In this document: one piece after another, positions 29,331-37,906 of the stretch
How the letters are laid out: the number at the start of each line of letters is the position of its first letter
Position numbering within the stretch: position 1 is the first letter of the stretch
Assembly: GCA_017577565.1 (NCBI GenBank)
Contig: PKRH01000013.1
Span: 1 to 37,906, forward strand
Length of the DNA stretch: 37,906 nucleotides
Reading direction: 5' to 3'
From: Thermoanaerobacterales bacterium
GTDB taxonomy: Bacteria > Actinomycetota > Acidimicrobiia > Acidimicrobiales > JACDCH01
Notes under the pieces: model-generated
The model's input: the letters and a program-made list of their open reading frames with translations, nothing else
Database searches by the model: none
Told to the model about the DNA's origin: nothing
Made by a program: the position numbers and the translations under genes

Positions 29331-30772
29331 ACCCAGACCCCCTCGGGCACCGACTGGAGGTCGCCGCAGCGGCTGCCGGCCGGCAGCACCTTGGTCGGGT
29401 TGGCCACGCCGTCGGGGTCGAAGGCCTCGCGCAGCCGGGCCTGGGCGTCGAGGTCGACCGGCGAGAACAGCAGCGGCATGAGGTCGCGCTTCTCCAGGCC
29501 GATGCCGTGCTCGCCGGAGAGCACGCCGCCCGCCGCGATCGACACCCGCACGATCTCCTCGCCGGCGGCGTGGACCCGGTCCATCACCCCCGGGGTGCGG
29601 GCGTCGAAGAGCAGCAGCGGGTGCAGGTTGCCGTCGCCGGCGTGGAAGACGTTCATGACCGCCAGGCCGTGGCGCTCGGCGATGGCGTAGACCTCGCGGA
29701 GCACCTCGACCAGCCGGGTCCGGGGCACGACCGTGTCGTGGAGGTAGTAGTTGGGCGCCACCCGGGCCACCGCCCCGAAGGCCGCCTTGCGGCCCTTCCA
29801 CAGCAGCGCCCGCTCGGCGTCGTCGGCCGCCACCCGCACGGTGCGGGCGCCGTGGGACCGCCCGATCCGGCCCACCCGCTCGACCGCGTCGGCCAGCCCG
29901 GCCGGCAGCCCGTCCAGCTCGACGAGCAGCACCGCGGCGGCGTCGGTGGGGTAGCCGGCGTGGGCGAACTCCTCGGCGGCCCGGGTGATGGGCTGGTCCA
30001 TCATCTCCAGGGCGGCCGGCAGCAGGCCGTCGGCGATGATCCCGCTCACCGTCTCGGCCGCCGCCTCGACGGTCGGGAAGTCGAGCAGCAGCGTCGCCAC
30101 CGCCGGCGGGTCCGGCGTCAGCCGCACGGCGATGCGGGTGGCGATGCCGAGCGTCCCCTCGCTGCCGACGAACGCGCCCCGCAGGTCGAGCCCGGGCGGC
30201 TCGGGGTCGAGGCCGCCGAGCACGGTCACCTCGCCGTCGGGCAGGACGACCTCGACGGCCAGGACGTGGGCGCTGGTGACGCCGTAGGCCAGGCAGTGGG
30301 GGCCGCCGGAGTTGTTGGCCACGTTGCCGCCGATCGTGCAGGCCTGCTGGCTGGAGGGGTCGGGCGCGAAGTGCAGGCCGTGGCGCGCCAGCGCCCGGGT
30401 GAGGTCGAGGTTGACGACGCCGGGCTGGACCCAGGCGACCCGCTCGTCGACGTCGACCTCCAGGATGCGGTCCATCTTCGTCGTGACGATCACGACCGGG
30501 TCGCCGACCGGCACCGCGCCGCCGGCCAGGCCGGTGCCCGAGCCCCGGGCGACGAAGGGGCGCCCGTGGCGGCGGGCGATCCGCACCGCCGCGGCCACCT
30601 CGTCGGTGTCGAGCGGGAAGCAGGCGACGGCCGCCGAGCCCCGGAGCACCGACGCGTCCCGCCCGTAGAGGTCGAGCTCGACGGCGCCGGTGCGCACCCG
30701 GTCGGGCGCGAGGGCGGCCGCCAGGTCGGCCACCAGGGCCTCGTGCGCCACCGTGGGCTGCGACGCGCTCAC
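29327..30772 (-). CDS. glcD: Glycolate oxidase catalytic flavin subunit
   Basis: The 481-residue protein has the PCMH FAD-binding domain (RGSGTGLAGGAVPVGD, TIGGNVANNSGGPHCLAYG, FVGSEGTLGIATRI) and the C-terminal oxidase domain with metal/substrate histidines in FHAGDGNLHP and GEHGIGLEKR. It oxidises glycolate, or D-lactate in close relatives, and passes electrons through GlcE/GlcF. It is the first gene of the glcDEF operon. I place the start at GTG 30772, where homology begins; CAGACT ends 6 nt upstream as a weaker -10, and no ribosome binding site is seen. No GlcC-type regulator is adjacent. D-lactate dehydrogenase is the main alternative, but the three-subunit gene order favours glycolate. 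Confidence 0.92.
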   Translation of the reverse strand: MSASQPTVAHEALVADLAAALAPDRVRTGAVELDLYGRDASVLRGSAAVACFPLDTDEVAAAVRIARRHGRPFVARGSGTGLAGGAVPVGDPVVIVTTKMDRILEVDVDERVAWVQPGVVNLDLTRALARHGLHFAPDPSSQQACTIGGNVANNSGGPHCLAYGVTSAHVLAVEVVLPDGEVTVLGGLDPEPPGLDLRGAFVGSEGTLGIATRIAVRLTPDPPAVATLLLDFPTVEAAAETVSGIIADGLLPAALEMMDQPITRAAEEFAHAGYPTDAAAVLLVELDGLPAGLADAVERVGRIGRSHGARTVRVAADDAERALLWKGRKAAFGAVARVAPNYYLHDTVVPRTRLVEVLREVYAIAERHGLAVMNVFHAGDGNLHPLLLFDARTPGVMDRVHAAGEEIVRVSIAAGGVLSGEHGIGLEKRDLMPLLFSPVDLDAQARLREAFDPDGVANPTKVLPAGSRCGDLQSVPEGVWV

Positions 30773-30852
30773 GAGGGCAGTCTGCCCCACGGACCGCGTC
30801 CGCTCAGCCCGACCGGCGCGAAATCCCCTCGACCGCCGGCGGCGGGCCCCGC

Positions 30853-30858
30853 TACCCC
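30853..30858 (+). promoter_or_regulatory. Probable -10 (TACCCC), leaderless start
   Basis: TACCCC ends 7 nt before ATG 30866 with no Shine-Dalgarno. The last base departs from TANNNT. It supports 30866 as start of the GNAT gene rather than any upstream codon of the long open frame. Confidence 0.35.
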
Positions 30859-30865
30859 GGTGCCC

Positions 30866-31918
30866 ATGACGGTCGCCTCCACCCGTCTCCTCGTCCGGCC
30901 GGTCGACGATCCCACGTCGCCCGACCTCGACGCGCTCCTGGCCGTGCGCCGCAGCCACGACGCCGAGGCCTGGCCCGGCGACCCGCCGATCCCCCGGGCG
31001 GAGCTGGCCGGCGAGCTGTACGACCCCGGCGCGCACCACGCCGTGCGGTCGTGGTTGGCCACGCTGGGCGGCGAGCCGGTCGGCGCCGCCTTCCTCCGGC
31101 GGGAGCTCGACGGCGCCAACGACGCCACCGTCCGCCTCGAGGTCCTGGTCGTGCCCACCCACCGGCGCCGGGGCATCGGGCGGCAGCTCGCGGCCGCCGC
31201 CCTCCGGGAGGGCGACGGGCGCCCGACCCGCTCGGTCGTCGGCTGGCCCATGGACGAGGCCGGCACGGCGTTCTGCGCCGCGCTCGGCATGACCGCGCGC
31301 CAGCGCGACGTCTGCAGCCGGCTACGGGTCGCCGACCTCGACCCCGAGCAGCAGCGGGCCTGGATCGAGGAGGCGCCCGCCCGCCGGGCCGGCTACCGGA
31401 CGGTCGGCTGGGTCGGGGAGGTGCCCGACGAGTGGCTGGAGCCGCTGGCCCGGGCCTTCGACGCCATGTCGGACGCCCCCCTGGGCGACGTCGAGTGGCG
31501 GATCCCGCCGATCGACGGCGCCCGGGTGCGGGAGGACGTCCGGGCCTGGGACGCCCAGGGCTACGACGTCGCGCACACGCTCGCCCTCGCGCCCGACGGG
31601 TCGCCGGCGGGCGCGACGGCGCTGGCGGTGTCCCGGCTCCGCCCGGCGATCGGCCGCCAGTCGGACACCGGCGTGCTGCGCGACCACCGCGGCCTCGGCC
31701 TCGGCCGGTGGCTCAAGGCCGAGAACCTGCGCCGGGCGCTGGCCCACCAGCCGGCGATGGAGGTCGTCGAGACGTTCAACGCCGGCAGCAACCCGCACAT
31801 GCTGGCGATCAACGTCGACATGGGCTTCCGCCCGGTGCGGACGTTCGAGACCTGGCAGGCCGACCTGGGCGACGTGCTCGCGGCCCTGGGCGGTCAGCCG
31901 GCGGCGAGCAGCCGGTAG
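30866..31918 (+). CDS. Two-domain GNAT acetyltransferase
   Basis: The 350-residue protein has two GNAT folds. The first contains the acetyl-CoA loop VLVVPTHRRRGIGRQLAAAAL, with the canonical RRxGxG reading RRRGIG. The second is divergent: its pyrophosphate loop is RDHRGLGLGRWLKAENLRRAL, followed by ETFNAGSNPHMLAINVDMGFRP, whose core NxxxNxxMLxIN is common in this group. The arrangement resembles mycothiol synthase (MshD) and related actinobacterial GNAT pairs, but it lacks clear identity to MshD, so no substrate is assigned. Start is ATG 30866, 93 bp from the divergent glcD start. Its last 25 bases overlap the convergent kimA-like gene. Confidence 0.83.
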   Translation: MTVASTRLLVRPVDDPTSPDLDALLAVRRSHDAEAWPGDPPIPRAELAGELYDPGAHHAVRSWLATLGGEPVGAAFLRRELDGANDATVRLEVLVVPTHRRRGIGRQLAAAALREGDGRPTRSVVGWPMDEAGTAFCAALGMTARQRDVCSRLRVADLDPEQQRAWIEEAPARRAGYRTVGWVGEVPDEWLEPLARAFDAMSDAPLGDVEWRIPPIDGARVREDVRAWDAQGYDVAHTLALAPDGSPAGATALAVSRLRPAIGRQSDTGVLRDHRGLGLGRWLKAENLRRALAHQPAMEVVETFNAGSNPHMLAINVDMGFRPVRTFETWQADLGDVLAALGGQPAASSR

Positions 31919-34257
31919 TCGGGGTTCAGGATCGCCAGCCGGTCCTTGTGCACGCCGGCCGTGCCGGTGAGCTCGACGCGCGCCCCGGGGCGCACCCCGC
32001 CCAGCTCCCGCCGGCCGAGGAACACGGCGAGCAGCGACCCGGTGCCGTCGTCGACGACGCACTCCAGCGTCGGCGCGTCGCGCCGGGGTGCCACCCGCAG
32101 CACCTTGACCGTGCCCCGCACCCGCACCCGGTCGCGCCAGCGCACCTCCCCGATGGGGGTGACGCCGGCCGTGTCGTCGCGGGGTGGCCGGTCGGGCCGC
32201 CGGGCGGCCGTGGTCAGCCGCCCCCGGCGGGGCGGGGGCGGCAGGTGGCGGGCCTCGTCGGCCACCCAGGCGTCGAAGTGGAACGGCACCGAGGTGACGT
32301 TGGCGTGCGGCAGGCGCGACACCTCGGCGGCGATGTCGTCGGCCGTCCGGTCGTGGAGGATGCGCCGCCACAGGCCGTTGTACTTGCGGTCGGGCAGCAG
32401 GACCGACACCTCGGTCTCGCCGTCCGACAGCTCGTGGGCCACGAGCTCGACCGCCGCCCGGGTCAGGCGCCGGTCGGGGCAGGCGACGAGGTCGAGCGGC
32501 ACCCGGGCCAGGCCCAGGCGCCGCCAGTCGGCCGCCAGGCGCTCGGCGGCCGCGTCGTCGACGACGAAGTGCACCGCCCGCAGGTCGTCGGGGGTGAGGG
32601 TGCGGGCGTACTGGATGGCCCGGGCGGCCGCCATGTCGAGCCGGTCGACCATGACCAGCACGACGTGGCGCCGCAGGATCGGCGCGCCGACCGCCGCCGG
32701 CACGTCGGTCTCCAGCGCCGCCCGCTCCCGCTCGTACTGCCGGTTGAGCCGCAGCAGCACGACGACCGCGGCCGGCATGACCGGCAGGACCACCCAGGCG
32801 TCGTCGAAGCGGGTGGCGAGGACGATGAGCACGATCGACGCCGACAGCACGGCGCCGACGCCGTTGGCGGCCACGCCCCGCACCCAGCCCCGGGCGCGCC
32901 GGCGCAGGTGGTGGCGGGTCATGCCGGCCTGCGACAGCGTGAAGCCGGTGAACACCGCGATGGCGTAGACGGGGATCAGCCGGGTGACGGCCGCGCCGCT
33001 GAGCACGACCAGCACGGCGGCGGCGCCGGCCAGGGTGAGGATGCCGTTGGAGAACACCAGCCGGTGGCCCCGCTTGGTGAGCTGGCGGGGGAGGAAGCTG
33101 TCGCCCGCCTGCAGGCTGGCCAGCCGGGGGAAGTCGGCGAAGCCGGTGTTCGCCGCCAGCACGAGGATGAGCATGGTGGCGAGGTTGAGGACGTCCGAGA
33201 GGACCGCACCGACGGGACCGTCGCCGTAGACGGCCTCGCCGATCTGGGCCAGGACGGTGGGCGTGCCGTCCTCGTAGGGGCCGACCCGGACCTTCGAGGC
33301 CAGGAACGACAGCCCGAGGAACATGACCCCGAGGCCGGTGCCCATGACGACCAGCGTCTGGCGGGCGTTGCGCCACTCCGGCCTGCGGAAGGCGGGCACG
33401 CCGTTGGAGATCGCCTCGACGCCGGTCACCGCCGAGCCGCCGGACGCGAACGCCTTCATCACGACGAAGGCCGATGCGCCGGCCAGCAGCCCACCGCCCT
33501 CCTCGCCCCAGGGCACCATGCCGTCGAGCTCGACGCCCACCTCCGGCAGGTCGCCGGCCAGGTAGCGGGCCAGCCCGAGGCCGAGCAGCGCGGCCATGTT
33601 GGCCATGAAGAAGTAGGTGGGCGCGGCGAAGATGCGGCCCGACTCCCGCACGCCCCGCAGGTTCCCGTAGGCGATGAGGGCGACGAAGGCCAGCGACAGC
33701 GGCACCCGCCAGGGGGCGAGGGCCGGGACCGTCGAGGTCAGCGCCGCGCTGCCGGCCGACACCGACACCGCCACGGTGAGGACGTAGCCGATCAGCAGCG
33801 CGGCCCCGGCCACCTGGGCCGGCACGAGGCCGAAGTTGTCCCGGGTGACCAGGTAGGCGCCGCCGGCCGAGGGGTACTCCTTGATCGTCTCCCGGTAGCT
33901 GACGATGAGCAGGGCGAGCACGACGAGGATCGCCCCGGTGATCGGCACGACGAGGGCGAAGGCGCCGACGCCCACCACCGGGACGAGCACGTGCAGGATC
34001 TCCTCGGTGGCGTAGGCCGACGACGACAGGTTGTCGCTGGCGAACACGGCCAGGGCGGTCGGCTTGCCGAGGCGCTCGTGCTCGAGCTGGTCGGAGTGCA
34101 GGGGCGGGCCGAGCAGCCGGCGCTTCAGCCGGTCGGTGAGCCGGTCGGGCGGCAGGGGGACGGCGGGCTGCGACCGGTCGGGAGCAGGGGGTTCGTAGGA
34201 CGCCGGGCGCCTGGTCGGGGCGCCGGGCTCGGAGGAGGGGGGTGCCTCCGTCGACAC
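31894..34257 (-). CDS. KimA-like K+ permease fused to an OB-fold domain
   Basis: This 787-residue protein begins with a Pro/Ser-rich cytoplasmic segment, then HSDQLEHERLGKPTALAVFA, DNLSSSAYATEEIL and IKEYPSAGGAYLVT, which are the hallmark of the KimA (YdaO) branch of the APC superfamily. About 12 transmembrane helices reach residue 480. A cytosolic domain follows, with KYNGLWRRILHD typical of the KimA C-terminal USP-like part. KimA proteins import K+ using the proton gradient and in Firmicutes are inhibited by c-di-AMP. Residues about 696-787 form an extra OB-fold domain (RDRVRVRGTVKVLRV, VDDGTGSLLAVFLGRREL, PGARVELTGTAG), normally a separate small protein near K+ transport genes in actinobacteria. 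GTG 34257 has TAGGCT 6 nt upstream. Its 3' end overlaps the GNAT gene by 25 bases. Confidence 0.82.
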   Translation of the reverse strand: MSTEAPPSSEPGAPTRRPASYEPPAPDRSQPAVPLPPDRLTDRLKRRLLGPPLHSDQLEHERLGKPTALAVFASDNLSSSAYATEEILHVLVPVVGVGAFALVVPITGAILVVLALLIVSYRETIKEYPSAGGAYLVTRDNFGLVPAQVAGAALLIGYVLTVAVSVSAGSAALTSTVPALAPWRVPLSLAFVALIAYGNLRGVRESGRIFAAPTYFFMANMAALLGLGLARYLAGDLPEVGVELDGMVPWGEEGGGLLAGASAFVVMKAFASGGSAVTGVEAISNGVPAFRRPEWRNARQTLVVMGTGLGVMFLGLSFLASKVRVGPYEDGTPTVLAQIGEAVYGDGPVGAVLSDVLNLATMLILVLAANTGFADFPRLASLQAGDSFLPRQLTKRGHRLVFSNGILTLAGAAAVLVVLSGAAVTRLIPVYAIAVFTGFTLSQAGMTRHHLRRRARGWVRGVAANGVGAVLSASIVLIVLATRFDDAWVVLPVMPAAVVVLLRLNRQYERERAALETDVPAAVGAPILRRHVVLVMVDRLDMAAARAIQYARTLTPDDLRAVHFVVDDAAAERLAADWRRLGLARVPLDLVACPDRRLTRAAVELVAHELSDGETEVSVLLPDRKYNGLWRRILHDRTADDIAAEVSRLPHANVTSVPFHFDAWVADEARHLPPPPRRGRLTTAARRPDRPPRDDTAGVTPIGEVRWRDRVRVRGTVKVLRVAPRRDAPTLECVVDDGTGSLLAVFLGRRELGGVRPGARVELTGTAGVHKDRLAILNPDYRLLAAG

Positions 34258-34263
34258 GAGCGC

Positions 34264-34269
34264 AGCCTA
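34264..34269 (-). promoter_or_regulatory. -10 hexamer TAGGCT, leaderless start
   Basis: On the minus strand TAGGCT ends 6 nt before GTG 34257. It lies in the 68-bp gap after lon, which shows that the permease gene has its own promoter. The gap is too short for a c-di-AMP riboswitch. Confidence 0.5.
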
Positions 34270-34325
34270 CGGCCACGCCCGCCGCCGGGTGCACTCGCCA
34301 GCGGTGCGCCCGGCGGCGGGCGGGC

Positions 34326-36677
<2,352 letters not shown>

Positions 36678-36701
36678 TCAGGCCCTCCTCCAGGGAAAGT
36701 A

Positions 36702-36720
36702 GTTGACGAATGCAATCAAC
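36702..36720. promoter_or_regulatory. Second dyad in the lon leader
   Basis: GTTGA and TCAAC flank a 9-bp AT-rich core. The TTGA/TCAA halves echo the HAIR halves 50 bp away but with shorter spacing, so this may be a second weak regulator site or part of the lon promoter. TACTTT follows it on the minus strand as a possible -10. Confidence 0.4.
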
Positions 36721-36755
36721 GACGGCGCCGGGCTTGGCATTCCCCACACCGAAAA

Positions 36756-36776
36756 GTTGAGTGCAGTGGGCTCAAG
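36756..36776. promoter_or_regulatory. HAIR-like element (predicted HspR site)
   Basis: GTTGAGT-N7-GCTCAAG matches the HspR-associated inverted repeat CTTGAGT-N7-ACTCAAG at 12 of 14 positions with the exact 7-bp spacing. It sits in the divergent lon/mscS region, 79 bp from the lon start and 24 bp from the MscS start. No hspR or dnaK gene is in the window. Confidence 0.7.
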
Positions 36777-36786
36777 TCTAGAGGAC

Positions 36787-36792
36787 TAGCGT
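36787..36792 (+). promoter_or_regulatory. -10 hexamer TAGCGT of the mscS gene
   Basis: TAGCGT ends 8 nt before GTG 36801, with no Shine-Dalgarno, so the channel mRNA is probably leaderless. It begins 10 bp after the HAIR-like element, which could therefore influence both divergent genes. Confidence 0.5.
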
Positions 36793-36800
36793 TGATCCCC

Positions 36801-37906
36801 GTGCTGAGCGCCCAACCCGCCCCCCTGGAGGACGCCTGCGGCGACGACCCCTCGTTCGTCTGCCGCCGCGTGTTCGACTGGACCGGCAGCGAGGCCTGGG
36901 CCGAGGCCGCCGACAAGCTCCTGGCCACCCCGGCCACCGTCCTGCTCATCCTCGCGGTCGCCTTCGTGGCCAGCCGGCTCGTCCGCCGGGCCATCCGTCG
37001 CCTCGTCGACCGCATCACCGCCCCCGAGGCGGCCGAGCGGATCCGCAGCATCCGCCGGCGGGCGCCGGTCCCGCTGCTCGACACCGGCTCGCACTCCCTC
37101 CGGGCCGCCGCCCGCGCCCAGACCCTCGGGATCGTCCTGCGGTCGCTGGCGTCGACGGTCATCTGGACGATCGCGGCGATGATGGTCCTGGGCGAGCTGG
37201 GCATCAACCTCGGGCCGCTCATCGCCGGCGCGGGCATCGCCGGCATCGCCATCGGCTTCGGCGCCCAGACGCTGGTCAAGGACTTCCTCTCGGGCATCTT
37301 CATGCTCCTCGAGGACCAGTACGGCGTGGGCGACATCATCGACGTCGGCGTCACCACCGGCACCGTCGAGGCCGTCACCCTGCGCACCACCCGCCTGCGC
37401 GACCTCCAGGGGACCGTCTGGTACGTCCCCAACGGCATGATCGAGCGCGTCGCCAACATGTCGCAGCAGTGGGCCCGCGCCCTGGTCGACGTCGACGTCG
37501 CGCTCGGCACCGACGTCGACCGGGCGCAGGCGGTCATCGAGCGGGTGGCCGACGAGCTGTGGCGCGACCCGGCCTGGCGGGGCCGGCTCCTCGAGGAGCC
37601 CGAGGTGTGGGGGGTCGAGAAGATGGGGCCCGAGTCGATCACCATCCGCCTCGTCGTCAAGACCCGCCCGGCCGAGCAGTTCGCCGTCCGCCGCGAGCTG
37701 CGGCGCCGCCTGGCCGACGCGTTCCGCAGGGCGGGCATCACCGCGGTCGAGGCGGCCGGCGACGGCGGCGGGCGGCGCCGACCCCCCCCGGAAGGGCCGG
37801 GGCGCGGGGGGAGGGGGGGGGGCGACGCGGACACCGGGGCCGGCCCGGGGGGGGGGGGGGCGGGGGGGGTTCCTTTTACAAAAACTACGCCGCGCACAAA
37901 GAGAGG
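36801..37906 (+). CDS. MscS-family mechanosensitive channel, 3' end lost
   Basis: The frame is open from GTG 36801 to the end of the window (368 codons without a stop). An extracytoplasmic N-terminus of about 40 residues precedes TM1 (TVLLILAVAFVASRLV). After a basic linker comes SLASTVIWTIAAMMVLGEL, then the pore helix LIAGAGIAGIAIGFGAQTL with the Gly/Ala ridge of MscS TM3, and the beta-domain entry LVKDFLSGIFMLLEDQYGVGD. PNGMIERVANMSQQW is the conserved MscS segment. The channel opens under membrane tension to release solutes in hypo-osmotic shock. The last ~40 codons (from about 37785) are Gly/Arg-rich because of poly-G sequence that looks artefactual, so the true C-terminus is unknown. 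Confidence 0.88.
   Translation, partial: MLSAQPAPLEDACGDDPSFVCRRVFDWTGSEAWAEAADKLLATPATVLLILAVAFVASRLVRRAIRRLVDRITAPEAAERIRSIRRRAPVPLLDTGSHSLRAAARAQTLGIVLRSLASTVIWTIAAMMVLGELGINLGPLIAGAGIAGIAIGFGAQTLVKDFLSGIFMLLEDQYGVGDIIDVGVTTGTVEAVTLRTTRLRDLQGTVWYVPNGMIERVANMSQQWARALVDVDVALGTDVDRAQAVIERVADELWRDPAWRGRLLEEPEVWGVEKMGPESITIRLVVKTRPAEQFAVRRELRRRLADAFRRAGITAVEAAGDGGGRRRPPPEGPGRGGRGGGDADTGAGPGGGGAGGVPFTKTTPRTKR
37785..37906. other. Low-quality contig end with poly-G runs
   Basis: From about 37785 the sequence becomes runs of C and G (a run of about fourteen G near 37847-37860), then an AT-rich tail containing TTCCTTTTAC and AAAAACTACG, unlike anything else in the window. This resembles read-end or poly-G sequencing artefact and should not be annotated. 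Confidence 0.75.

Noticed and set aside
34258..34325. ydaO-type c-di-AMP riboswitch ahead of the KimA-like gene
   Set aside because: The gap after lon is only 68 bp and the gene seems leaderless; a c-di-AMP riboswitch needs well over 100 nt.

Overview
The window is 37.9 kb of very GC-rich DNA. Its codons end almost always in G or C, and long antisense open frames shadow nearly every gene. The gene content fits a free-living Actinomycetota: a LexA box of the Gram-positive/actinobacterial type, a DUF222/HNH (13E12-like) relic, a HAIR heat-shock element and widespread leaderless starts. An Acidimicrobiia-like (Iamia-type) lineage is my guess; the sequence does not prove it. I see no rRNA, tRNA, CRISPR array, phage or intact insertion sequence. 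The window is ordinary chromosome carrying several unusual fusions and well-formed regulatory sites.

Layout. 1-5.0 kb: the end of an acyl-CoA synthetase, a HGSNAT/DUF1624-type membrane acyltransferase, a DUF2804 protein, an N-acyl-D-amino-acid deacylase-like amidohydrolase and a flavodoxin-fold protein, all on +. 5.0-11 kb: an Erm/KsgA-like rRNA methyltransferase (-), a diaminopropionate ammonia-lyase-like PLP enzyme (+), then a minus-strand run with a purine-type phosphoribosyltransferase, a CelD/BioF2-like acyltransferase, an 8-oxoguanine deaminase and a two-domain VOC protein. 11-15 kb: a YibE/F membrane protein divergent from aquaporin Z, then a DUF885 peptidase-like protein. 15-17.6 kb: an Fe-S reductase-like protein divergent from an HxlR regulator across a 42-bp double palindrome, a decayed DUF222/HNH gene with a consensus LexA box on its start codon, and a small basic protein. 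17.6-21 kb: a phytanoyl-CoA dioxygenase-like enzyme, an unknown 166-aa protein and a fused ABC exporter. 21-25 kb: an 821-aa E1-alpha/E1-beta 2-oxoacid dehydrogenase fusion with a histone-H1-like Lys/Ala N-terminus, a strong hairpin, a 37-aa membrane protein and a secreted CAP-domain protein. 25-27 kb: an Lrp/AsnC regulator divergent from phenylalanine 4-monooxygenase, with 20-bp-spaced direct repeats between them, then a beta-carbonic anhydrase. 27-31 kb: a tightly overlapped glcD-glcE-glcF glycolate oxidase operon (-). 31-38 kb: a two-domain GNAT protein, a KimA-like K+ permease fused to an OB-fold domain, Lon protease behind a HAIR-like element, and an MscS channel running into a degraded contig end.

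Themes. Catabolism is prominent: glycolate, phenylalanine, branched-chain 2-oxoacids, D-amino-acid derivatives, oxidised purine. So is osmotic/ion homeostasis: aquaporin, KimA-like K+ uptake and MscS. At least nine genes, and probably thirteen, have a TANNNT-like -10 hexamer ending 6-8 nt before the start codon and no Shine-Dalgarno, which indicates leaderless mRNAs and helps choose starts. The last ~120 bases (G homopolymers, then AT-rich junk) look like assembly or read artefact.
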